From: Erysipelotrichaceae bacterium
Lineage (GTDB): Bacteria; Bacillota_I; Bacilli_A; Erysipelotrichales; Erysipelotrichaceae
NCBI GenBank assembly: GCA_030528645.1
Contig: JAUMYM010000005.1
Coordinates: forward strand, 1-64,000
Length of the DNA stretch: 64,000 nt
Direction of reading: 5' to 3'
Shown in pieces: positions 18,400-26,043 of this stretch. Under the pieces are notes generated by a model. It did not search any database and was not told where the DNA came from. It saw only the letters and a list, made by a program, of their open reading frames with translations. A program made the position numbers and the translations under genes. Within the stretch, counting starts at the first letter, position 1. Each line of letters opens with the position of its first letter.

Positions 18400-19229
18400 T
18401 AAAACAACAAGCTACCTTATCTTTAGAACTACAAGAAAAAATGGATTTTTATCAAAAACAAGGGTACAAAGTACCAACTTTAGATATGATAAAAACACCG
18501 GAAGAAATTGAAAAAATTAAAGCGAGTGGAGTGATTAATACAGCTGTTTTAGATCATGTTGAAAAGCACATTAAAGCAGGTATGACCACTCAAGATATTG
18601 ATGATTTAGTTTCAAGCTTTACCAAAGAGCATCAAGCTATTTGTGCACCTTTAAATTTTGAGGGCTATCCAAAGAGTGTATGTACATCCGTAAATCATGA
18701 AGTGTGTCATGGAATTCCTTCAAAGCTACGTAAGTTAAAAGAAGGCGATATTGTAAATGTTGATGTTTCTACAATCTATAATGGATATTATAGCGATGCT
18801 TCCAGAATGTTTATTGTTGGTAAAACAAGTAAGGAACGTGAGAAATTAATCGAAGTAACCAAAGAGTGTTTAGCTTTAGGTTTAAAGCAATGCAAACCTT
18901 ATAACTTTACAGGGGACATTGGGCATGCGATTCAAAGTCATGCTGAAAAACATGGCTATAGTGTAGTGCGTGAATTAGGTGGTCATGGAGTAGGAATTGA
19001 ATTTCATGAAGATCCTTTTATTTATCATTTTGGTAAGCCTAAAACAGGGCTTTTATTAGTACCTGGGATGGTTTTTACGGTTGAACCGATGATTAATGCG
19101 GGTGGTAAAGATGTGGTAATTGATCGATACAATGGTTGGACAATTTACACCAAGGATGGTAAAGATTCTGCTCAAGTGGAGCATACGGTTTTAATTACAG
19201 AAACCGGTTATGAAATTTTAACCTACTAG
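18396..19229 (+). CDS. map: Type I methionine aminopeptidase
   Basis: Removes the N-terminal Met of nascent proteins. The five metal ligands fall in VNVDVSTIYNGYYSDASRMF (two Asp), ELGGHGVGIEFHEDP (His), FTVEPMI (Glu) and QVEHTVLIT (Glu); VNHEVCHGIP holds the substrate-binding His. At 277 residues it carries about 30 extra N-terminal residues ahead of TPEEIEKIKASG compared with the 250-residue form, without the zinc-finger Cys motif seen in some longer types. The ATG overlaps the HD gene stop (ATGA). Confidence 0.96.
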   Translation: MIKQQATLSLELQEKMDFYQKQGYKVPTLDMIKTPEEIEKIKASGVINTAVLDHVEKHIKAGMTTQDIDDLVSSFTKEHQAICAPLNFEGYPKSVCTSVNHEVCHGIPSKLRKLKEGDIVNVDVSTIYNGYYSDASRMFIVGKTSKEREKLIEVTKECLALGLKQCKPYNFTGDIGHAIQSHAEKHGYSVVRELGGHGVGIEFHEDPFIYHFGKPKTGLLLVPGMVFTVEPMINAGGKDVVIDRYNGWTIYTKDGKDSAQVEHTVLITETGYEILTY

Positions 19230-19230
19230 A

Positions 19231-19259
19231 TTGTTTATGTAAGTTAAGTTTGTTACAAT
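19231..19259 (+). promoter_or_regulatory. Promoter of ppaC: TTGTTT, 17 bases, TACAAT
   Basis: The -35 TTGTTT (19231-19236) and -10 TACAAT (19254-19259) have 17-base spacing. TGT precedes the -10 (TGTTACAAT), the same core seen before the dihydroorotase-like gene. Confidence 0.7.
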
Positions 19260-19282
19260 GGTCTTAATGAATGGAGGATTGC

Positions 19283-20914
19283 ATGAATAATACAATATAT
19301 ATTACAGGTCATAAAAATCCCGATACCGATTCGATTTGTTCGGCATTAGCCTATGCCAATATGAAAAACTTAATAGGTGAAACTGCTATTGCATGTCGTT
19401 TAGGACCATTGAATGAAGAAAGCAAATATGTATTAAAACGATTTGGCTTAGAGAATCCTTTGCTTTTAAAAGATGCTCGTTCCATATTAAGTGATATTGA
19501 TATTGATGAGCCTTTAATGGTGCCGATGGATACTTCTGTGAAAGAAGCATGGGATAAAATGCTTTCAACAAGCAATCGTTCTTTGGTTGTTGTAGATAAG
19601 CGTACGCGTATTAAAGGGATTATTTCAACAAGTAATTTAAGTATGACACGTTTAATGCTGGATACGGATGTTAATGATTTAATGGCACAAGCTAAACTAA
19701 AAAAGATTGCCCAAACCATAGAAGGTAAAGTGGTTTTTGATGGGGAAGAATATAAAACCAATGGAAAGGTTTATATTGTTACCTTACATGATCGTGAAAA
19801 ATTTCAAAGTAATTTTAAAGGATCAATTTGTATACTATCAGATGGAGAAGAAAAACAAATTTCATTAATTGAAGCAGGTTGTAAACTTTTAGTTATCACT
19901 TGCGGACAAGAGGTAAGTCCAAGAGTAATTAATGCTGCTCGTGTGAAACAATGTGCCATTATTACTTGTGAAAGTGATACGATGAAAGTTGCAAAAGTTA
20001 TCAATGATTCTTATCCGGTGTCTTTGATTATGACGAAAAATCCTATTTTCTTTCGTCATCATGAATATGTCGAAGATGTCATTAAAAAGATGAGTAATAC
20101 TCGTTTTCGATCTTATCCGGTTGTCGATGATGAAAATCATGTGATTGGTCAAATATCACGCTATCATTTACAAAACTATAAGCGTCGTCGCTTTATTTTG
20201 GTTGATCACAGTGCTAAAAATCAAAGTATTAATAATATTGATGATGCTGAAATTTTAGAGATTATTGACCATCACCACATTGGTAATATTGAAACAACCT
20301 ATCCAATTTATTATCGTAATCAAAAGTGTGGTTGTACTTGTACGATTATATCGATGTTGTATCAAGAAAATGGGTTACTTCCAGATGCACAATATTCCGG
20401 AATTTTGTTAAGTGCAATTATTTCGGATACACTTCATTTCAAATCTGCAACGACGACACCATTAGATATTATGACGGCTAAGTGGCTTGCAGATCGTGCC
20501 GGGGTAAATCTTGAAGAGTATGCGTTAGAGATGTTAAGTGCATCGGTTGCATTAAAGGATTTAGAACCTACAAAGATTCTAAATCGAGATTTAAAAACAT
20601 ACGATATTGGTAAATATAAATTGGCGATTGGGCAAACAAACTATCGTAACATTGAAGATATTCAAGCTATATTAGCAGATTTTAGAAAGAACCTTGAGAA
20701 AGAACAAAAAGCGAAGGGCTATGATTTAGTCATTATGATGTTTACTCATGTAATGGCGGAAGGCACAATGTTTGTCTACAGTGGTCCGTTAAGCTATTTA
20801 ATGGATAATGTACTGGATACAAAGTTTGATGATCATTCCGGTTATTCAAGAGACATTATTTCTCGTAAACAACAATTAATGCCAAAGATGTCGGCATTGT
20901 TAAAAGAAATTTAA
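19283..20914 (+). CDS. ppaC: Manganese-dependent inorganic pyrophosphatase with CBS and DRTGG domains
   Basis: 543 residues from the ATG at 19283, which has GGAGG at 19273-19277; an in-frame ATG at 19271 overlaps that site. The family II DHH core is split: GHKNPDTDSICSALAYA at the start, DHHHIGN near residue 330 and the C-terminal SRK motif (SRDIISRKQQ). Between them lie two CBS repeats (MDTSVKEAWDKM; MSNTRFRSYPVVDD) flanking a DRTGG-like domain (GSICILSDGEE to SLIMTKNP). Family members of this type are regulated by adenine nucleotides, with diadenosine polyphosphates reported for DRTGG forms. It removes pyrophosphate made in biosynthesis. A monocistronic gene with its own promoter and terminator. 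Confidence 0.95.
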   Translation: MNNTIYITGHKNPDTDSICSALAYANMKNLIGETAIACRLGPLNEESKYVLKRFGLENPLLLKDARSILSDIDIDEPLMVPMDTSVKEAWDKMLSTSNRSLVVVDKRTRIKGIISTSNLSMTRLMLDTDVNDLMAQAKLKKIAQTIEGKVVFDGEEYKTNGKVYIVTLHDREKFQSNFKGSICILSDGEEKQISLIEAGCKLLVITCGQEVSPRVINAARVKQCAIITCESDTMKVAKVINDSYPVSLIMTKNPIFFRHHEYVEDVIKKMSNTRFRSYPVVDDENHVIGQISRYHLQNYKRRRFILVDHSAKNQSINNIDDAEILEIIDHHHIGNIETTYPIYYRNQKCGCTCTIISMLYQENGLLPDAQYSGILLSAIISDTLHFKSATTTPLDIMTAKWLADRAGVNLEEYALEMLSASVALKDLEPTKILNRDLKTYDIGKYKLAIGQTNYRNIEDIQAILADFRKNLEKEQKAKGYDLVIMMFTHVMAEGTMFVYSGPLSYLMDNVLDTKFDDHSGYSRDIISRKQQLMPKMSALLKEI

Positions 20915-21459
20915 AAAGATGACTTGTCATCTTTTTTTGTTTTCATAGATTGTAAATATTGGTTTAATTGGAAACATAATTTATGTGGATTTTGATCAAT
21001 AAGTGGACAATGAATCACAATATCATAGCTACTCATTAAAGTGGTGTTAATGCTAGATAGAATTTTTGATAAAGGATTTAATTTGTTTTGATAGTCTGAA
21101 AGATTTTTCACTTTTACTTGAATGAAATAAGAGCCAAATGATTGGTGTAGGATAAAGATTTCAATATCATTCCAATCAATGATGCCCCAGTTAATCGCTG
21201 TTGTATGTTCCATAAAGCCTTGAGAATCTGCTTTAACAAAAGGCTTATTACTAAGTAATAATGAGATATAAAAGATAGCCATACCACCAAAAAATACGAA
21301 ACTTAAAAGACCGGTTGCAATTAATATCACTTCATATCGTTTGAAAGATGTATTTGCTAGATAAAAGAAAAATAAAGCACATACTATAAATATCAAGCAT
21401 CCAAGAATCATAAGTAAGATGCGTTTATTATTCTTTTTTATGTAAATTGATTCGATCAT
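20911..21459 (-). CDS. Two-helix membrane protein, possibly STM3941 family
   Basis: 182 residues. Two membrane segments at about 14-34 and 43-67 are followed by KPFVKADSQGFMEHTTAINWGIIDWNDIEIF, a strand-rich pattern (a line beginning with a resting 'G-x-I-x-W-x-D-I') that I associate with STM3941-type or PH-like membrane proteins. The C-terminus is Lys/Asp-rich. GAGGAAAAC precedes the ATG. No enzymatic motif is visible and no function is known to me. It converges on ppaC and diverges from the acyltransferase gene, so it is probably monocistronic. Confidence 0.6.
   Translation of the reverse strand: MIESIYIKKNNKRILLMILGCLIFIVCALFFFYLANTSFKRYEVILIATGLLSFVFFGGMAIFYISLLLSNKPFVKADSQGFMEHTTAINWGIIDWNDIEIFILHQSFGSYFIQVKVKNLSDYQNKLNPLSKILSSINTTLMSSYDIVIHCPLIDQNPHKLCFQLNQYLQSMKTKKDDKSSF
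20913..20938. terminator. Bidirectional terminator between ppaC and a convergent gene
   Basis: Stem AAAAAGATGAC (20913-20923) / GTCATCTTTTT (20926-20936) around TT, with T-runs on both strands. It overlaps both stop codons. Confidence 0.85.
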
Positions 21460-21529
21460 AGTTTTCCTCTTTTTATTAAATTTACTATAGCGTATTACAA
21501 AAAGATTGTAAATAAGTAAGGGTTTTGTT

Positions 21530-21538
21530 TGTTATAAT
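21530..21538 (+). promoter_or_regulatory. Extended -10 promoter TGTTATAAT
   Basis: TGT then TATAAT (21533-21538), 27 bases before the acyltransferase ATG. TTGTAA at 21506-21511 is a possible -35 but spacing is 21 bases. Confidence 0.55.
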
Positions 21539-21565
21539 ATAGATAATTGTGCTAGGAGTGTCGAT

Positions 21566-22609
21566 ATGCAAAAGAAAATACCTTATATGGATGGCTTAAG
21601 AGTCATGTCCATCTTTTTGATGATTGTGCTACATGTATGTGGATATGGATATCGCTATTATCCTGTAAATAGTAGTACATGGCTTGTTTTAAATTTCTTT
21701 ATGAGTGTAACAGGTGTTTGTATTGTGATGTTTGTAATGATTTCAGGTGCTTTAATGTTGGATAAAGAGATAACTATTAAGGGAATGCTTAAACAACGTG
21801 TTGTAAAACTTATGATGACATTTTTCATTTGGTCATTTTTATATGCTTGTTATGAGGTGGTAAGTGGGATTATTCTTAGAGGAGTAGCTATTGATACTAA
21901 GTTGGTTGAAACCTTTATTTCCAATCTAATGATAGGTCGCTATCATCTATGGTTTTTATATATGATGGCTGCTCTTTATTTGATTACACCTTTATTAAGA
22001 TTACTTACAATCAAGAAAGATCATTTTGAATATTTTTTAGTGCTTGCGTTTGTTTTTGGAAGCGTATGGAAATTATTAGCTCTTATTCCTTTCTTATCGA
22101 ATGTCTTACATAGCATTGGGTATATGTTGCATATTGACTTTGTTTTGGGATATAGTGGTGTCTTTATGCTGGGTTATTATCTACATAAGTATGAATTAAG
22201 TGAAAACGTAAAGAAATGTATTCATGGATTTGCATTACTTAGTGTGGCTATCACATTCATTGGTAGTTCTATGATTTCTATGCATTTACATCAAGTATAC
22301 ATGGGATTATTTACCTATACACTACCGATGTATGTATGTTTAGCTTCTTCTATTTTCCTTTTATTTAAAGAGCATTATGGAAAGATTTCTAAAGGTTTGC
22401 AACAAAGCGTTTCGTGGATTGCACCCTATTGTTTTGGTATCTATCTTGTACATGATTTCTTCAATGTAATTTTTAGACGTTTTACGATACCGTGGATGGA
22501 CAAAGTTACGATTGTATTTGTGCTAGGAGTTTCTTTGCTTATTTTTGTGTTAAGTTTTATAGTAATTTATATATTAAAAAACACGTTTAAGTGTAAACGT
22601 GCATGTTAA
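21566..22609 (+). CDS. Acyltransferase 3 family membrane protein
   Basis: 347 residues, about ten membrane segments. The start (YMDGLRVMSIFLMIVLHVCGYGY) carries the DGLR and catalytic His region of the AT3 family, followed by MFVMISGALML and the NLMIGRYHLWFLYMMAALYLITPLLRLL block. There is no C-terminal SGNH domain, so it is a stand-alone WecH-like rather than OatA-like enzyme. AT3 proteins acetylate surface sugars or exported polymers. The gene has its own promoter and converges on a TPR gene; the two stop codons are adjacent. It lies just before the tRNA cluster and 2.5 kb from the polysaccharide locus. Confidence 0.88.
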   Translation: MQKKIPYMDGLRVMSIFLMIVLHVCGYGYRYYPVNSSTWLVLNFFMSVTGVCIVMFVMISGALMLDKEITIKGMLKQRVVKLMMTFFIWSFLYACYEVVSGIILRGVAIDTKLVETFISNLMIGRYHLWFLYMMAALYLITPLLRLLTIKKDHFEYFLVLAFVFGSVWKLLALIPFLSNVLHSIGYMLHIDFVLGYSGVFMLGYYLHKYELSENVKKCIHGFALLSVAITFIGSSMISMHLHQVYMGLFTYTLPMYVCLASSIFLLFKEHYGKISKGLQQSVSWIAPYCFGIYLVHDFFNVIFRRFTIPWMDKVTIVFVLGVSLLIFVLSFIVIYILKNTFKCKRAC

Positions 22610-23194
22610 TTAGTGTTTCATAGAAATAAGTTCTTGTTGTTTTTCGTAGTCATTGACTTCTTGGTAGCATTCTATCAGCATTTCAATGGCTGCATCTTTA
22701 AAGAAGGTATCTTCTAAAGAAGCCACTTGTTTGAAGTGTTGGATGGCTAACGGATACTCTTTTAAGCGAAAGTAAAGAAGTGCTAAGCCATATAACAGAC
22801 TTGGATGATTAGGATATTGTCTTAGGTATTCTTGATATAAATGAATGGCTTGTTTATGATCATCTAAAAAATAATGAGCATCGGCAATGTGTTTTTTAAA
22901 ATCTAATCGTTCATCTTGATTTAACTGTAAAGTAGCTAGTGCATCATTTGCAAAATCAATGGCTTGTTCATAGTAGCCGAAAGAGAATAAGATACTGCAT
23001 TGATTGTTGATGAAATTAGAAAGTGTGCCATCTTCATCGATTTCATGGTAGTCTTGTAGTTTTTGTTCTTTAAGATATTGTTTAATGCCTATCCAAGCAT
23101 CACTAAAATAGCTTTCGACTAAGTCTGTATGTGGACTTTCTAGGTAGCTGTTTCCTTGTTTGATTAATTGATAAATTTCTTCTAATTGATCCAT
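22610..23194 (-). CDS. TPR-repeat protein
   Basis: 194 residues made of helical tetratricopeptide-like repeats; clear units are GYYEQAIDFANDALATL, DDHKQAIHLYQEYLRQYPNHPSLLYGLALLYFRLKEYPLAIQHFKQVASL. No signal peptide or membrane segment, so cytoplasmic. TPR domains bind other proteins; no partner is evident. I start at the ATG at 23194 because GGAG lies seven bases upstream on the minus strand; a frame extension to 23221 uses a weaker start. It converges on the acyltransferase gene with no proper T-run terminator between. Confidence 0.75.
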   Translation of the reverse strand: MDQLEEIYQLIKQGNSYLESPHTDLVESYFSDAWIGIKQYLKEQKLQDYHEIDEDGTLSNFINNQCSILFSFGYYEQAIDFANDALATLQLNQDERLDFKKHIADAHYFLDDHKQAIHLYQEYLRQYPNHPSLLYGLALLYFRLKEYPLAIQHFKQVASLEDTFFKDAAIEMLIECYQEVNDYEKQQELISMKH

Positions 23195-23293
23195 CGGTAT
23201 ACTCCATTTCAGTAGTACCATTATACACTATTTCTGGTTTTATGGTTAAATACAACATGAAGTAAAAAACTTTAAATTTTTTTGGTAAAACTA

Positions 23294-23320
23294 TTGCATA
23301 GATCTTATTAGTGTGATAAT
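23294..23320 (+). promoter_or_regulatory. Likely promoter of the tRNA cluster
   Basis: TTGCAT (23294-23299) and GATAAT (23315-23320) with a TGT extension and short 15-base spacing; TATAAT at 23320-23325 is an alternative -10. It ends 14 bases before tRNA-Asn. Confidence 0.5.
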
Positions 23321-23334
23321 ATAATTAAGCACTC

Positions 23335-23410
23335 GCCTAAATAGCTCAGTCGGCAGAGCAAACGGCTGTTAACCGTTAGGTCACAGGTTCGAGCCCTGTT
23401 TTAGGCGCCA
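23335..23410 (+). tRNA. tRNA-Asn (anticodon GTT)
   Basis: 76 bases. Acceptor GCCTAAA pairs with TTTAGGC, discriminator G, encoded CCA. The anticodon arm AACGG-CTGTTAA-CCGTT gives GTT at 23368-23370; the T arm has GGTTCGAGCC. Its GUN anticodon is a target of the queuosine enzymes encoded earlier in the window. Confidence 0.97.
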
Positions 23411-23418
23411 TTTTTTTT

Positions 23419-23495
23419 GGCTCGTTGGTGAAGTGGTTTAACACAGCGCCCTTTCACGGCGTCATTCACGGGTTCGAATCCCGTACGAGTCACCA
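23419..23495 (+). tRNA. tRNA-Glu (anticodon TTC)
   Basis: 77 bases. Acceptor GGCTCGT pairs with ACGAGTC with one G-T pair, discriminator A, encoded CCA. The anticodon arm GCGCC-CTTTCAC-GGCGT gives TTC at 23453-23455. It is separated from tRNA-Asn by eight T. Confidence 0.97.
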
Positions 23496-23509
23496 TTAGG
23501 TGCTTTAAT

Positions 23510-23534
23510 CCTAGCTATTAAAGCTAGGTTTTTT
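23510..23534 (+). terminator. Terminator-like hairpin between tRNA-Glu and tRNA-Lys
   Basis: Perfect 7-bp stem CCTAGCT / AGCTAGG with a five-base loop, then six T. It ends eight bases before tRNA-Lys, so either it is leaky or tRNA-Lys has a promoter I cannot see. Confidence 0.75.
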
Positions 23535-23542
23535 AGATAAAT

Positions 23543-23618
23543 GACTCCTTAGCTCAGTCGGTAGAGCAACTGACTCTTAATCAGTGGGTCTAGGGTTCGA
23601 ATCCCTAAGGAGTCACCA
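23543..23618 (+). tRNA. tRNA-Lys (anticodon CTT)
   Basis: 76 bases. Acceptor GACTCCT pairs with AGGAGTC, discriminator A, encoded CCA. The anticodon arm ACTGA-CTCTTAA-TCAGT gives CTT at 23576-23578; the T arm has GGTTCGAATCC. Confidence 0.96.
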
Positions 23619-23630
23619 TGTTATAAGATA

Positions 23631-23657
23631 CGTTTAAACTTGGTTTAAGCGTTTTTT
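23631..23657 (+). terminator. Terminator after the tRNA cluster
   Basis: Nine-pair stem CGTTTAAAC / GTTTAAGCG with one G-T pair and a TTG loop, followed by six T. Confidence 0.8.
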
Positions 23658-23731
23658 ATTTTTAGGATTCTACGTTTTTCTTAACTATAATAGGTTACAT
23701 AAAACAAGGTGCTTATATAGGGAGGTAGAAG

Positions 23732-24085
23732 ATGAAACATTTTATTAAGATTAATGGATTACGTTGGACATTTTATTTTGTTGCAAGTGAAGATGAGCAT
23801 TTATATATGGATAATCAACGTTGTTTTGGGGTAAGTAAATTTGATGAACTTTCGGTTTATATCAATGTGAATTTGGAGGTACCTTTATTGATACGTACAC
23901 TAAGACATGAATTAACTCATGTATATTTATTTTCGTATGGATTTAGTGGAGAAGAGTTAAGTGAAGAGGGTATTTGTAATTTTGTGGAGTGTTATGGGCA
24001 ACGTATTATGGAAGATAGTCAATATTTAGCAAGTACCAATATCCTGAAAAACCAAGAAAAAGAATTAAAAATAAGTTTAAATTAA
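23732..24085 (+). CDS. Small HExxH metallopeptidase-like protein
   Basis: 117 residues with a zinc-peptidase core LRHELTHVYLFSYG (HELTH near residue 59) followed by a second-helix acid in SEEGICNFVECYG, as in ImmA/IrrE- or SprT-like minimal metallopeptidases. There is no signal peptide, so it is cytoplasmic. GGGAGG precedes the ATG and TATAAT is at 23686-23691. It is the first protein gene after the tRNA cluster and stands at the entry to the polysaccharide locus, 33 bases before the first glycosyltransferase, so it may share that transcript. Substrate unknown. It lacks the helix-turn-helix partner seen with ImmA-type proteases. Confidence 0.65.
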   Translation: MKHFIKINGLRWTFYFVASEDEHLYMDNQRCFGVSKFDELSVYINVNLEVPLLIRTLRHELTHVYLFSYGFSGEELSEEGICNFVECYGQRIMEDSQYLASTNILKNQEKELKISLN

Positions 24086-24118
24086 TGATAGAATAGAAGG
24101 GTATAAGGAGTTGTATGA

Positions 24119-25069
24119 ATGAACTATAGCATTATTATCCCTTGTTATAACGTAGAGGCTTACATAGAAGAGTGTTTAAGCAGTATATATCGTATTATGG
24201 ATACAAAGCAAACAGAAGTGATTCTGGTTGATGATGGTTCTAGCGATCAAACAGTTTCTATCGTTGAAGCATACATAAAAGATAAACCAAATTTTACGTT
24301 ATTATGTAATCCACATTTAGGGGTTTCTATGGCTCGTAATGCTGCATTACAAAAAGCAAGTGGGAAGTATATTATTTTTGTTGATAGTGATGATGTGTTA
24401 ATGGAAAACTACTTCGAGGTAATCGAACAACATGTATGTGATGAAGTAGATATTTTACATTTTAATTATATTAATTTTAATGAGCATAAACGTTGGAAAA
24501 ATAAAGAACAGTTACCGTTTTTAGGGAGTGGAAAAGATTTTTTAAACACAGCATTGTTGCAGGATAAGTATTCAACGGCAATTTGTATGCATATTTTTAA
24601 ACGTCAATTCTTTCTTGAACACAAGATTCAGTTTGTTCAAGATATTTATCATGAAGATGAAGAGTTTAATATACAATGTTTATTAAAGGATTGTACGATT
24701 AAGTCTATCAATGACTATATTTATTTGTATCGAATTCATAGTACATCCATTACTCAAAATGTAAAACTTTCTAAACAAAGAACAGAAAGTAAGTTTTATA
24801 TTTATGAAAAGTATATGCGATATGAAAACGAAGATAAGGTATATCGTACATTAAGTACGTATTTAAGTATTATGATTTTATTAGAGATTAGTAAATATCC
24901 TTTGAATTCTAATGAATTTAAAGAGCTAAAGAGCTTGTATAAAAAGCGTGGTATGATTCATAGTATTAAGACGGACTTATGGTTATATCGAGTTTTAAAA
25001 GGTTTATATCGAGTGAATGATACTCTTGTTTACATCGTACTTAAACTTATAAAAAAGATTAAGAAGTAG
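24119..25069 (+). CDS. Family 2 glycosyltransferase
   Basis: 316 residues. GT-A fold with SIIIPCYNVEAYIEECL at the N-terminus, nucleotide-binding VDDGSSDQT near residue 40 and the metal-binding DxD region FVDSDD near residue 88; the acceptor-side HEDEEF motif follows near 180. The C-terminal 100 residues are helical and basic, without membrane segments. It should transfer a sugar from an NDP donor to a lipid-linked glycan on the inner membrane face. AAGGAG precedes the ATG at 24119; another ATG four bases upstream is in a different frame. It is the first glycosyltransferase of the locus. Confidence 0.92.
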   Translation: MNYSIIIPCYNVEAYIEECLSSIYRIMDTKQTEVILVDDGSSDQTVSIVEAYIKDKPNFTLLCNPHLGVSMARNAALQKASGKYIIFVDSDDVLMENYFEVIEQHVCDEVDILHFNYINFNEHKRWKNKEQLPFLGSGKDFLNTALLQDKYSTAICMHIFKRQFFLEHKIQFVQDIYHEDEEFNIQCLLKDCTIKSINDYIYLYRIHSTSITQNVKLSKQRTESKFYIYEKYMRYENEDKVYRTLSTYLSIMILLEISKYPLNSNEFKELKSLYKKRGMIHSIKTDLWLYRVLKGLYRVNDTLVYIVLKLIKKIKK

Positions 25070-25095
25070 TTTATCGTTTTGAAGGGAGAAAAGAT

Positions 25096-26043
25096 ATGAA
25101 GGTATCCATCATTGTTCCAGTGTATAATGCAGAAAAAAGCATTCGTTTTTGTTTGGATTCTTTGATTCATCAAACCTATAAGGATATTGAAATCCTTGTG
25201 ATTAATGATGGTAGTGTGGATTCTACAAAAGATATTTTAGATACCTATCAGGACGATTGTTTAAAGATTATGCATGTATCAAATGGTGGGGTATCTAAGG
25301 CTCGTAATTTGGGATTGGATTGTTGTAGTGGACAATATATTATGTTTGTAGATGCGGATGATTATTTGGATTTACATGCGGTTGAATGTTTAGTGGGTAT
25401 CTTGCATGAGCATCCTACTTCTATCGTACAGTTTGGTTTTTTAAAAACAAACACTTATCATGAAACAACCAAAGAGATGGACTATAAATTAGAAGCCATT
25501 ACAGGAAGAGAAGCGAATCTTCGTTTGGTTTCTAATGGTAGTGAGCCGTATAGTATTGTTTGTAATAAAATATATCCAAAAGAGGTTTTTCAAACATTGC
25601 GTTTTAAAGAAGGCATTCGTTATGAAGATGAAGATATTTTATATGTAATTTATGATCAAGTAGAACATGTTTATAGTATGAATCGAGTGTGTTATTTCTA
25701 CTATCAACATGCGGATAGTTTTATGAATAGTACCAATATGCATACTTTAGATTTTGTTGATGTGTTTGCTCGTAAGTATGCGTATTTTAAAGATAAGGAT
25801 TTGGAACTTGCATTAAAGACAATGAATGTTTTTTGTTATGCTTTATTTCATACGTATGTAAGTACAAATGATAAAACCATAAGAAAGCAGGTAGAGGATA
25901 TTTATAAAAAATATCGAGCATTCTTTTTGAAGAATCCTTATATTCAAGGGTTTAATAAGTTGGCAGTATTATTATCTTGTTTGTACATTAAGTTTCTTGA
26001 TTTATATCGTCTTAAACATATGTTTCGTAGAGGTATTTCATGA
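25096..26043 (+). CDS. Family 2 glycosyltransferase
   Basis: 315 residues. SIIVPVYNAEKSIRFCLDSL, INDGSVDST and FVDADD mark the GT-A nucleotide and metal sites, and YEDEDILY near residue 178 is the usual late acidic motif. No membrane segments. Sugar specificity cannot be read from sequence. GGGAG precedes the ATG. The last four bases overlap the flippase gene (ATGA), so sugar addition and export are translationally linked. Confidence 0.93.
   Translation: MKVSIIVPVYNAEKSIRFCLDSLIHQTYKDIEILVINDGSVDSTKDILDTYQDDCLKIMHVSNGGVSKARNLGLDCCSGQYIMFVDADDYLDLHAVECLVGILHEHPTSIVQFGFLKTNTYHETTKEMDYKLEAITGREANLRLVSNGSEPYSIVCNKIYPKEVFQTLRFKEGIRYEDEDILYVIYDQVEHVYSMNRVCYFYYQHADSFMNSTNMHTLDFVDVFARKYAYFKDKDLELALKTMNVFCYALFHTYVSTNDKTIRKQVEDIYKKYRAFFLKNPYIQGFNKLAVLLSCLYIKFLDLYRLKHMFRRGIS

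Noticed and set aside
19351-20152. Several minus-strand open frames inside ppaC
   Set aside because: They mirror the codon pattern of ppaC and have no motifs or ribosome binding sites.
22582-22601. CACGTTTA-AGTG-TAAACGTG hairpin at the end of the acyltransferase gene as a terminator
   Set aside because: Perfect stem but inside coding sequence and without a T-run on either strand; kept only as an unexplained hairpin.
23335-23618. tRNA cluster as an integration site with a mobile island to its right
   Set aside because: No integrase, no repeat of a tRNA 3' end elsewhere was noticed, although the locus beyond could still be an island whose far end lies outside the window.
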